A stretch of DNA of 64,000 nucleotides, from contig CM034311.1 in assembly GCA_019925795.1 (NCBI GenBank), forward strand, positions 45,913,374-45,977,373, read 5' to 3'. Below, piece by piece: positions 26,801-39,000 of this stretch. Each line of letters begins with the position of its first letter. Positions within the stretch are counted from its first letter, which is position 1. The DNA is from Dendrobium chrysotoxum. Lineage: Eukaryota > Streptophyta > Magnoliopsida > Asparagales > Orchidaceae. The notes beneath the pieces were generated by a model. The model did no database searches. It was not told the origin of the DNA and saw only the letters and a list, made by a program, of their open reading frames with translations. Both the position numbers and the translations under genes were made by a program.

Positions 26801-29800
26801 CCAATTTTAGACTTAGGTTCTGAGGCAAATCTCTAATCTTAAGACCTCAACCTTCCGGGAATCTAATTCTCACTTTCTAATAAAATTGATCATTCAAACA
26901 TTAAAAATCTCTTTCAATTTAATTCAAGCCCAACAATTAGGATATGTTGGGGTGTTTCTGAAGTAATTCAGAATCTCAAAACACCTCCTACTCTTCTTCC
27001 TTTGACTCCAGAAATAACTGCTCAAATTTGATCCAATCCCTATTGAATTTCCAACCCTTAACCCCCTTTGATATCAATCTTTGAAAATCTTAAATGAAAT
27101 TCGTATCGCTATTTTAATCGAGAGTTTTCGTAGGAAATTTCTGGTTTCCTACGATGTAATTAATTACGAGGACTTGCGCTCGTAGGAGATTTAGAAACCC
27201 AGACCTGATTTCAAAATCAAGTTTTCAAAATTTCAATTAATTATCTTTGGGAAATTTAAGAGTTGACGATCATTATCGTCATTTTCAAATGATCGATAAC
27301 AGACAATATCCTCTTTCCTTAGAAAGATATATCGTACTATTATCGTGATCTTGATTATGAAATTAATGATCTCTTTACTAGATTATTGTAGTTAAACATT
27401 GGATTTAACATCATTTTGAGATCGTATGTTGTTTCTCCTTGATTTTGACTACGATAATCAGGATAAATTAAGATTTGTAATCTGAATCTGTTAGAGAACG
27501 ATATGTTCACCTTTCGAGGTGATATATCATTCATAATAAGTGTTCGATTATAAAATTTAAATTCCAGAAATTAAATATTTCCCAAGGAAAATTAAATCTT
27601 TTTTCAAAACTATATTTTTCAATCAAAACACATCCTTAGATGTCACGTATGTATCCAAAACACGCTCGCCGGGGCCCGTGCGGGTGTTTGAGGGCATTTT
27701 ATAATTATTTGTTGAACATTGTCGACTCATATTTACTTGTCGAGGATCGGGTTCAAAGTTATTAACTCGAGGAGCATCCTTAGACGTCACGTGTGTTCTC
27801 ACAACAAGCTCGTCGGGGCTCATGAGGGTTTACAGTTACACATGTAATTTTGTGTGCGGTGCATATACGGGGGCATTTTAGGATATTAAATGCCAGTCAG
27901 TTGCACGGGAAGCTGTCATTTGCATGCAGCGTTCTATTTTGGAAGCTTGTACACGTCTTCTGTCCGCTTGTAAGGATGTTGCGGATCCGGTGGTGTGTCG
28001 TAGCAGCTTGTGAATTGAATTGTTTGCTGCTTTGTACAGGTAGACTGTCGTGCATTACTTTTTGCTTTCTACATGTGGATTATAGTGCACTAATGAATCT
28101 CCTATTATGTGTTTGTAGATACTTACATCCATCGTAATTCTTTAATATTTGCCCACAGATAGCATGTTGAATGTATAACGGGTCTCTTTCAGTGGCCCAT
28201 GGGCATTTACATTTGTTGTACGTCATTTGTTCTTACTTGTAATGTAGAAATGTATTTATTCAACATTGAACGGCAATGGGTCGTAAGAAGTGTCATAACA
28301 TTCATTTTCTTCTGTTACGACAGCTTGTATGTGTGTAGGGATCTTATGTATATAGCAGATATACAATCATTACAGGGGATTGACGTATTTGCTTGATAAT
28401 GAATGATTGTTGATTATCGCTATTGCGCGTACAATAAATCTTCCACCATTGCTAGTAGACATTCATACTTATCCATAATTCTTCCTGTATTCGACTATGG
28501 ATAGTGTGTGGTTATTCTTCTACAATCATTTGCGGGCAAATTGTAATATCTTCTATCACACATAACTCTTTGTCAATGTTCTACGATAGATGTAGTAAAG
28601 ACTATTGTATTTTCTTGCAAGACTATTGTGCTGGCTATCATCGACTTCGATTTCATTGCTTGGTTGCATTCATTTGTCATCCACAAGTTATTACCATGTT
28701 CACTACACATCAATCCGATGTCGTAAAAGACCGGTGTATTCATTTCAGACTCATTAAACGCATCGATTGTCATGTTCATTATGTATTGCTTTCCTTTATC
28801 AATGTCTTTTCTAGGCATTGAACTATTGTTGATGACATAAGCACTTCATCTACAGGAGACTGGGCCTCCCGCCACACTAGAGAAAAGCGTGCTCGGTAAG
28901 TGTCGGATGACACCGTGGCCGTAAAATCTTCAATCCCACCACGTCATAGAAAGACGTGGATGGGTCTTCAGTACCTGTTTTAAAAGAGCACAGTTTGCTT
29001 TTCCCGCAGGTACAAAGCCGCGTACGGGTACTTATATTTTTGCCCTGTCGTGCTAAGAAAAGCACGCACATGGCTCGCCTGGCTCGATGTAAGCGTCATA
29101 CCGAGTTCCCTCCCACCACGCTAGAGAAAAGCGTACATAGGGGGTCCCTCGGCGCGCCACAAACACCGAAAATAGGACTTTAGAAGATTGCTCGCCTCGT
29201 CGCAAGCATCGCAACAAATTCTCTCCCGCCACGCTAGAGAAAAGCGTGCATGGGTGGTTGTTCATTGCGTTGCAAGCGTCAAGGGCGGGCTCTCGGAGTT
29301 TTAAGGTTTGAAGGGTTATACCTTGGCGACCGGCGATGTGGAGTTTGCACGCATATCGAGGCAAGCATTTTTCTTTTTCCTTCCTTTTTTTACATATCTT
29401 CTCTTCCATTTTTTTCTTAAACTCTTCCCTCTAATTTTCTTTTATTCTTCTCCCCCCTTTTTTTCTTCTTCCCCCCCCTTTTTTTTTGGAAACTATCTCT
29501 TTTTTTTTAAAATCCATCTCACTTTTTTTTGCTCGCACACATAAATACGTATATTTTAACAATAATAATAATAAACAACTTAACAAAATCAATTAGGGAA
29601 AATCAACTATATTAATCGATGTTAATAACTAGCATTAACAACAAAGATAATAAAAATAATAGGAATAGTAAGATACCTACTGTTTGGATTGGGTTAAGTG
29701 GTATATGGGTTGATTTTGGATGGGGCTAGGGATTAAGTGGGCTTGGACTGGTTTCAAATAGGTTAGTTTTAGTGGGCTTTAGACATGGTTTGTAATGGGT

Positions 29801-30023
29801 TGATTTAGGATTGAGAAGAAGTGGATTGGGGTGGACTATTGGCTTTCACAGCAAATGCAAGACAGCAGGGAGGCTATAATGCTTCGCCAGGTCTCTCTAT
29901 ACGAAATAGAGAGAGATGATGAAGAGATCTGGCAAGGAGGGCTGGACGGGCTGTAGCAGAGCCGGAAGAGGCTCGGTTAATCTGGAGTTTCAGTAAGGGA
30001 GAAGGGACAGCTAGGTATGGAGA

Positions 30024-30099
<76 letters not shown>

Positions 30100-33000
30100 C
30101 TGAAGGAGTTGGGAGGTTTGCGGCTTGCGAATAGGGCAAGGGCGGAGAGATGACTAGGGCAGGTCTAATGGAAGAGCAAGAGGCAGATAGGTGGTCAAGC
30201 TTGGAGTCGGCTGCAGGAGGAGATCGAAGAAGGAGTTGGCGGGATGTTGAGTGGAGATCGCGGCTTGGTTCAGTGAGATGCAGGCATCAGAAACTATGGT
30301 CGTGGAGATGGGGTCGAGCGACTAAGCCTCTTAGGGATGGATGGTACTCGAAGGTCTGTAGGCGTGAAAGAGTTGACGGGCTACAGGTTTGTGATTGGCC
30401 GCAGTTTTGAAGTGGGGTGTCGGGACTGGTTCAGTAGCTGGAGGCATCGACAGTGGAGGCGAAGGCCGGAGCTACAAAGAAGGTGAAGATCGGCGTCAGA
30501 ATAGGGCAGAAGATGCGATCGTGGCTTTCGTGTGGGGAAGCAAAGAGCGAAAATCGAATGGAGTTCGACAGTGGTGTCGTAGGTTGGCGAATGGAAGAAG
30601 CGAAAGAGCAGAGCTTTCGTTTGAGTTTTAAAGACCAAGGCAGAGGCGAAATCGAGACTCTGCGAAGGATTAACGAGAAGCGACTGCTTCGACGCTAGAT
30701 TCAGCGGGTTTGGCGGGTTCGATAGTCCGAGGTGTTCAGCAAGATATCTGGGATTTGAGCAGAACTTCGACAACGTACGAGGTAAGCGGTATTTCAGTCG
30801 GATTTTCGGGACCTCCTCGACAGATATGAGGTATACGCGATCCTTTTTTTTATTATTTTCTGTTTCTCTTTGACTTTAACGTGGAGGTCAACAAGAACGT
30901 GACCACGGGTTCATTTACAATGATCACCGTCAAGTTGATATCCTCAATTCACCGTTCTTCGACATCAATCCAGAGGTTGATCAAAATGTAGAAGAATACG
31001 TAGAGAGGATCGTCTTTACCCTTGCCGCCGCCATTGATGAACAAATCTCTTCCGTCCAGTGGCAGATTATTTCTAAATCTTGACAAAGGTGAAACTCTTC
31101 CTCCAAATTTCATATCTTCCTAGTTGCTCTCAATTGTAGTCTTACTTGATTCATAAAGATTGTGTTAATTTCTTCCGCTAAGCCTAGTAACTTAGGAAGT
31201 GAGTGAGTGGATTCCGTAGTGACTAATCTCATTGTTAATTTAGGGATTTCTCGTTGAAGATATTTCATGTATGATATGCTTGAATAATTGATTATTTTGT
31301 GATCTTAACTTCTAGTTGTGTGACTTGGCCTAAACTAGTTTCACCCCTCTCATTTTCTTTCATTGTTTAAATCGCTACAAGTTAATATTTAGTATTGCTC
31401 TCATCTAAAAGCGTCCAACTTCTTAATTAACATTGCCTAAGCATTTAAGTCTTACATCACATTTTTACCCTTTTTTATATGCATTCAAATAAAATACAAC
31501 AGATTATATAAAAACCTTACAAATTTACCTCAATTGTACTCCTCATTCAAAACAACTTTCTTCCCTCTCCCATATCTTCTTTCTCTATTTCCCTTTCTTT
31601 CCTTCCTTTTTTTTTCCTTACTGATTTCAGCTTTTCTTCCACTTTTCCTAACTGATTTCAACAAACAGCTCGCCAATTTCAGTAATAGATCACTAATTTC
31701 AGCAAACATTCATTTCAGCAACTAACTATAGCAGCACGTACATATTTCCTGAATTTGTCTTACCTTCTGTTTTCTGAAATTTCTTCCGACAGCAGCTTTT
31801 ACCTCATTTCCCTACTGTTTTCAGCAAACAGCAACAACAGCCCACCTAATTTCGACAACATCAATACCCTTACCTAATATACTTCAGCAACAAACATTAA
31901 TTTTAGCAAATAGTAGTAGCACTTATTTGATTTTTTTCTTACCTGATTTTAGGAAACAACTGCAGCAGCTTATTCCTGAATTTCCCTTCCAACAACCATG
32001 AGCTGTGCCAGGAGCGGGTTGTGGCGGGCGTACAGATAAATATACCTAAGGAATTACCAGAAAGAATGACTGGCCGTTCATCCAGGCCAGATACAGAAAT
32101 AGAAGTGAAGAGCTAAATAAGTTCAAGGAACTTCATGATATTGTGCATTCTGTCACACCCCATTCTGACCCCCGCCCCCAGAGTGTAATATAATATTCAT
32201 TATGTAAGGAGGAGAAATCATGAGAGAAATAATTAGGAAAATTTATTTAGTGAAAGATAGCTGATTTGAATTCAGATTTGGGAGGGAATTAGGAGGGTTT
32301 TATTTAGGGAAAGATGGCTGATTTGAATTCAGATTTGAGAGGAAATTAGGAAGGTTTTATTTAGGGAAAGAGGGTTGATTTGAATTGAGATTTGGGAGAG
32401 AATTAGGAATGTTTTATTAAGGGAAAGAGAGCTGATTTGAATTCAGATTTGGGAGGGAAATATAATAGTTTATTTAAGGTAATTAGGTTGTTTTAGTTTC
32501 ATTATGCGATTTATGTTTGCTACAGTTTTCTTAGGAGTTGTTCCTAGCGGCGTCTAGGGTTTGTGGGAGAGCCAATCTACATCTCGAATAATAGATCACT
32601 TGTATCTTTTATTTCTATTGAAGAGATAATAAAAAATCAGCCGCTGTCTTTGTGTTCTAGCAATTTTTTTCCTATCTATTTGCTATTTTACTTCCAAGAC
32701 GCATCATATTGATATCTCACAAGTGGGTCGTCCCTCATGCACGTATCCTTACGGTGCGTCGAGCCATTTATATATCATGTCAACCAGTGACTAATATGTT
32801 TTATAACTTAATTTTGTCTTTAAATGCTTCTGACATAATTTTGAGCTTGCCAAATATTTTTTTAGGGCGTGTCAAAGATGTGGTGTGTCCGAAACATATC
32901 CTACATGGACACGGAAGTTATTGGAAGTGTCCATACTTCATAGCTTTCTAGCAGTCGCCCAACACAATTTTACCCATTAATTTCTACTGTCTCCTCAGCT

Positions 33001-36000
33001 ATTACTACCTTAGTAGCCTCCTGCTATATTGTAGTTTATTACACATTGGATTATGTTATTGCCTTTTGTTGTGTGCATTGCATACTAGACTAATCTTACC
33101 CCTTATGTTTGTCAATCAAAGTTATGGTCTCACACCCGCCCTTCGATTGCTTCTTTGTCTAAATGAATTTCCTTCCTACTTCGTTGGAAAGTTAAGGCAA
33201 TTCATTAAATTGGGATTATGGAAGATTTTCTGCTGCTAGAATTTTAGATGGGTGACTTGAAACTTGTAATTTTTTAATTAAATTCTGTTGAATTTGTTAT
33301 TTTTGAATTGATTTCTACTAAAATTGTGTAGTTTTTAATTTCTGGTCATTTGAAGCCTATCAATAGGATCTCAAGGCATGAAAGAAAACCAGTGAGCATC
33401 AAATACTGAAAGAAAAATTTAACTTTTCTCTTTTCTTGTGTTTATAGGGTTTGTGTTTTTCATGTGCTTCACAGGTGGGGACGAATACTTGTGAAGGAGC
33501 AAACTGAATGACATCAAGTGTGCCCTGATTCCACTAATTTGTTTAAGATCCACTTGTACGCAAATGAAATGACTTTTCTGCACAGCAGCCAGCACTCTGG
33601 AAATAGGAGCTTCTAAAAATTAGTGAAATTTCCAGACAGAGAAGTAAATCAAAGCGTTTTGTTCTTGGTCTCAATTTCCTTTTGCTTTTACATTCTTAAT
33701 TGGAATTTTCCTCATCTAAATTCTCACTTGTTGAAGAATTTGTTCATCTCGATTGTTTTAAACCTAAATAAACCAAGCAGAACAGCACATTCCACCTCAA
33801 ATGCGTTTAACATTCGTTTAACCCCCATAACAAACAGCAGAAGAATAAAAAAAAGCAATACTAACCGTAGTAATAAAAAATCCATCATATAAATGGGACT
33901 TGATACAGCGTGCATATAATTTAGTCTATTTGTTGTGGTGATATGTAGCTTGCCTGGAGTGATGCACTGCAAAGGAAGAATTGTTGCTTCAGCCTTAGAA
34001 TCCTTCCATTTTCTGTAGTGTCGCCAGGGTATAGGACCGCACATATCTAAGATGAAACAATTTGAAATTGGTGAAGAAAGTAAAAAGATGACAACTATCA
34101 CGAGAAGATGCACACTAAAATTAAGTTCTAGGGATGAACATATCAGATAATCGAGAAAAGATAATTGGGTACTCGGATATCATGGAGAACAGAAATCAAA
34201 TTATGGCAGATTAAATCAAGCAACGCTTCATTCAATTCTAACTCCAAAAAACAAGGTGAAGACAAATATGACCCAAAGATGCCAACAATTTATCAAAAGG
34301 TCCCTAAATCAGACCATGCTGTTCATGTACCTGAATTTAGTGAAGGCTAGCACGAGGTATAGCAATATTCAAGCACAGAGCACAACAGAATACCTGCTGA
34401 GCTTTAGAGTGCAGCAAAGCGGCTGATTCATACTGTCCATCATTGAACTGAAATAGATTGAAATCTTCAGCACGAGCTTTTGCATCCCATAGGCGAAGGC
34501 TTATTGCATTTTTTGTTTTATACCCAGGAATAGGAATATCATAAGCAAGTGCTTGAAGTACCTCTCCTCCAACCCATTTTCTACTGCTAGAATCAGAACA
34601 GCCAATGTTAGTAGGAACTCAATAGCTATTCATAGGACAGGTGTTCAGTGAAATGTGCATGAATTATTCTATCTGGCAGAACATCCGTTCAAAGTAGCAT
34701 AGAAAACAAAAATAAAATAAATGAACCTGTTGAAGTTTTGCAAGGATATTGACAAAGCTAGAGATACGAGTATGGTAAATATGTCTTCATGCTTCTTACT
34801 CCAGTGCACAGTATTTAACCAAAAATCTGCTTAAAGCACATTTTTAACTTATTGTCAATGCAAGGACAGACCCTGCCCATTATTTATTCATTTCTTTTTC
34901 ACGTTTGTTACTCTTCTCTTTTGTATTTTCTTGACGCAAAATTTCATGAAAATTAAACATGAGATATTGGTATTCATTATTGTATTGCATAGACCGCTGT
35001 GCTAAGCCCTGAACAGGAGGGTTTATATCTAGAATATCACATTCTTAGCATTAAACCAACTATTTGGAATCAGCTTTATGAATCCTCCTTTTTACATTCA
35101 CTAGTGTTGACATCTAGATGAATTGTTAACTTTAATATGCATCAGTCATTGTGCATAAATTCTAACTATATTATCTTTGTTTTTCTCATTTTCTTTATAA
35201 TCCATCCACATCAATTGATTATGTATTCTATTAGTAGAATGTGTTTAAATTTGATATCATTTTCTCATATTCTCTTATATTTTATTTGAGCCCATATTTA
35301 AGCAGGTCCCCTTGGGGTAAACTTGCACATATAAGTAGGGATGTCACACATGTCATTTTCATTCAACTTTGAGGTTCATTTATGAGCCGCTAAAGTTCGA
35401 TTCTATTATTTTGAACTTTTATGCAACTTTGCTATTTCAAGCATTCCGTCTTATTTTTGCATATGTTCATCATTTTGATTTTTTTATCTCATTATTATGC
35501 ATCTTATTGCACTTATTTTTACACACGATAAGTTTCTATGAAATCTAATAGTGCTTCTGTGTCCCATTGAGAGGGGGTATTGAAAGTATATTATTTTGTC
35601 AAGCCAAAAGCGCACCTTCATAGTGCCAAAAGATGCTACGGTTGCAATCTCTCAACAAAGATAGGGTAATATTGGGGGATGGGGCGGCACAGTTAATAAT
35701 TTTTTTTAATTTTGGTATTTTTTGCTTAATCTAAATTTTAAATTATTTTTAATAGTTCTGATTTTAATTTTTTATTTTCTTTTTTTCTTCTTATTTTTAT
35801 TTACATTTATTTTATATTTATTATTTTTAATTTTTAATTCTTATTTTATCACCCATTATTATTGTTATTAATATTATTGCTTATTATTATTATTATTATT
35901 TATTATTATTATTAATATTTATTAAATTTTTATTGTTTTTGTTTATTTTCATTATTTTTATGATGCATATGTTTGTGCATGTTGTGTGCATATGGATTTT

Positions 36001-39000
36001 CTTTCATCTTTCGTTGCGCAAATTTCACCTTATCTTGTCCTTTAAGCACTTGTTGAACCATAATTATAAACTTTTTAAGTATGCAGACCAAGTCAACTAG
36101 CCTGGATTATGTCAGATTTATGGTACATCCATTGGGGTTCAACTAATGCATCTAATAAATATGGTGAGTATAAAGTGAAAAATATATTTTGTCCCCATTA
36201 ATTTTTTAATTTAAATCCATATACAATTCATCTTATGTAATAGCTGAACCTGAACCTGAACCGAACCGGTCTAAGTGTTTCACGCAAAATTGGCCCTCTC
36301 GCTCCCCTATCGTGCGCGAATTGAATCGAAGCCAAGCTTGACTCCTTCCTCCTAATCGCACAAACCGAGCAGGCTTCCTCTCACATGAGTGGGCCAAACA
36401 CCTCCCCAGCCGCGATTCTCCTCTCTCTAATCACAAAAATTTCTTGATTCAGCCGCCTTACAGAATTCTCCAGCCTTTTTGCTATTTAAAGCTATTTAGA
36501 CCTAGGGCATCAAATTATCTTCCTCCTTGCAATAGCTGCCATATCTCTTCCCTGTCCTTCCTCTTCCTTTCTCTCTCTCGCAAACATCAGCCGCCAAATT
36601 TTCCCCTTCGTTTCTTTTTCTCCACAATAGCCACCAAAGTCACTCGACTTTTTTCTCTCTTCCTCGTGTTGTTTTTCTTAAATCGACACCATTGTTAGGG
36701 AAGGTTCCCTTCCTACTTCCTTCTCTCAAATAAAGATTGAGCATTCAATCTCCTCGCTTTCCTATTGTTTGAGATCGTTCAGCAAGGGTAAGTCTATATT
36801 AATATTTTTGTCATTTGAATTGTTTACATTTGATTGGCGGCGTTAGATCCTAATTAACTATACTTTCATGATTTCGTATATTTTCTTTTGGCGGCACTTA
36901 TTCATGCTTGTAAGGTAAATAACATCTTTGCGATGCTTATTATTAACATTGTGGTTGTAGCTAAGTCTATTAGCTCGGATGCTTCGAAGTGTGTGAATAC
37001 AAAATGGGTCTTTATATCCTTTCATCGAGTCCCGTGTTACCGGGGTGTGACATCTTATTTGCTTTTAACATAAGATATTCAACTGGTGGAGACCTATGGA
37101 GCTGCCACAACATGAGCATAGTCAAAATGCAATTTGGCCAACCATCGATAGATATGACCAATATGCGATGGTTGACATCAATGAAAGGTTGGATCCGCAT
37201 GATGAAATGTACAGAGGTAGTGAGATTTATGGTGGTATGCTTGCATGATCCTTTATACTGCCTAAGATGCACCGACACGGACACGGCGACACGGACACGA
37301 CACGACACGGACACGGCATTTTTCAGAAATATAGGACACGGGTGCGGCGTGGACACGGCATAATAATTTTTTTAATATAATATATAGAAATAAAGGTGAC
37401 ACCATATTGAAAATGGTAAGCAATAATAAATCAATGTCATGAGGACTTGTTTAGCTTATAACATTAAAATGTTTAGTACAATCACAAAAATATAAGCAAA
37501 AAATCATTTAGTACAACATGAAGGTTCAACTACTCAATAGAGGGAATGATAAAATTAGATTCAGAGGTTGGTCTTTGGCCTTCAATATCATCATCATTGA
37601 ATATTATTGCTTCCAATTCTGGTTGATCTAGAGAAAGATTTGCAACCTCCAATAATCCCAAATCATCAAGGCACTCGAACCCATCTCCAGTAACATCCCA
37701 CATCTTGTTATCACCTGTCATATAAAGTGGGGTCTTCCTTGATAGAAGACGAAGATTTGTATGCACATAAACTAAATCTTTAGCTCGTTGTGGAGTTATT
37801 TTATTCCTCTTCATCGATTGAATAAATGAGTATGTGCTCCAATTTCTCTCACAACAAGAAGAGGATGATACTTGACCAAGAAGTTTTATTGCTATTGTTT
37901 GAAGAAGCGGTGCTGAAGCTCCATGAATCAACCACCACATTTTTGGATCCATCCTCCATCTATCAACCAAAGATTCTTGATCACCAAAATCCTCTAAATA
38001 TCCAAAGAACTTTGCAAGTTCTATATTAATCTTTCTTCTCTCCTCATTTGGAAAATATCGTTTCAAGCATATCTTTCTCATATTTGACACCTCTAAATCT
38101 TTTTGTGGTGAGACACGTTGAGGGTCTTGTTGAAGCCATTCTTTACTTGAATACTTCAAATAATACAAAGCATATAAAATTATTTATTCATTTACTAAGA
38201 AATTTAAAATTAATTTAAAAGATGAATACAAATGTACCTTGGATTTAATGAATGAGCCAAACAATGTAGAGGTGTGTTGCTTTTGGTCCACCTATCCTCA
38301 AGAATGGTATAGACAATACTCCAAAAACTTGAGTCTTCATTATGTGACTTTCTTTCATGTATGTATATAATTTCTTTCACTTTTGCTAACATAGAGTCCC
38401 ACATCTCATAAATCAAATGTAGGCATGATTTATCTGTGTCAGCCCCTCTCAACATGTCATAAATCGGATCAGTGAAAGCCAAAATATAATCTACATTATC
38501 CCACCACAAATCATCTAAGACCTTTTCTTTCACATACCTTGCCTTCCCAACATCATCTTCTCGATAGCAAGACCACTTCTCACTAATCACCATAGATTGA
38601 AGAGCACTTTTTATTTGTTTGAATCTTCTCAACATGATTATTACAGAAGCAAAACGAGTTTCAGCAACAGCTAACATTCTCAAATGTGAGAAATCATTAA
38701 ACATTGAAAGTCTCATTGAGTGGTTCATAATGAAATTTCTGATCAAAACTGCATCATCTGCAACTGTTGTTATCCAATGACATTCAGCATAGATGATTTC
38801 ATTTGCCTCTGTATTCTTTGTTGCACAAATATTTTTTAGAGCAAGATTTAAAGTGTGCACAACACATGGAGTCCAGAATATATGAGGATAAGTCTGCTCC
38901 ACCAACAATCCTGCAGCTCTACACACCGGTGCATTATCTGTAATAACCTGCACAACATTTGAAGGCCCAATAATGACTATTACCTCTTTAATCAAATTGG

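Larger units (their letters stand above)
17916..30870 (+). mobile_element. Large unclassified low-coding repeat nested in the previous element
   Basis: About 13 kb without any credible protein domain. It contains several tandem arrays (listed separately) and long A/T-rich stretches (22500-25000). It shares the line CTCGATCAAGATCYCATGG with the array at 56680. It is probably a long non-autonomous retroelement, but I could fix neither its ends nor a target duplication. Confidence 0.45.
16617..31459 (+). mobile_element. TGATG...CATCA-family element interrupted by about 13 kb of other repeats
   Basis: The 5' part (16617 to about 17700) begins TGAGAGGACATCCAACC and resembles 61238 onward. It has GATCTACGGCCACGATCG, a TATTTAAAAG box, CCGCAGGAAGCGTCC, and a C-rich leader with GCCGCCGGCC words. 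The 3' part (about 30880-31459) carries a degenerate copy of the family's small ORF and ends TTACATCA. CATTT flanks the outer ends (16612-16616 and 31460-31464). The reading as one split element rests on the duplication plus the homologous halves. Confidence 0.72.
4923..33953 (-). other. Glucan phosphorylase intron 6, 29.0 kb GC-AG intron
   Basis: The intron starts CAG|GCAAGC at 33953 and ends TATTGCAG|GAT at 4923. It is a 29.0-kb intron holding at least six transposable-element insertions, some nested. The flanking exons encode ...CSASLQ and DIIARFKER..., which are adjacent in the family, so no coding exon is missing inside. Confidence 0.9.

Noticed and set aside
27850..28821. Two ORFs of 95 and 105 codons in the repeat before the hairpin array
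   Set aside because: They have no recognisable domain, no supporting second copy and cysteine-rich composition typical of T/G-rich sequence. Not enough to call a gene.
28873..29254. Hairpins considered as hammerhead or other known self-cleaving ribozymes
   Set aside because: The conserved CTGATGA and GAAA core arrangement of hammerheads is absent and no other known ribozyme core was recognised.
28873..29254. Regular hairpin repeats considered as a CRISPR array
   Set aside because: The genome is eukaryotic, spacing is irregular (about 65-110 bp) and no cas genes are present.
29308..29544. 78-codon phenylalanine-rich ORF that looks like a membrane protein
   Set aside because: It is entirely due to a pyrimidine tract.
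30150..30773. ORFs of 78-130 codons on both strands
   Set aside because: The G+C-rich repeat gives overlapping open frames in several phases with no domain. It lies in a segment of the unclassified repeat.
34165..34350. 61-codon plus-strand ORF between phosphorylase exons 5 and 6
   Set aside because: It lies in intron 5 and has no family resemblance.
37050..37051. GGGGTGTGACA as an LTR 3' end, giving an element of about 1.7 kb starting near 35340
   Set aside because: The candidate start TGTCACACATG does not share a target duplication with the end, and no primer site follows.
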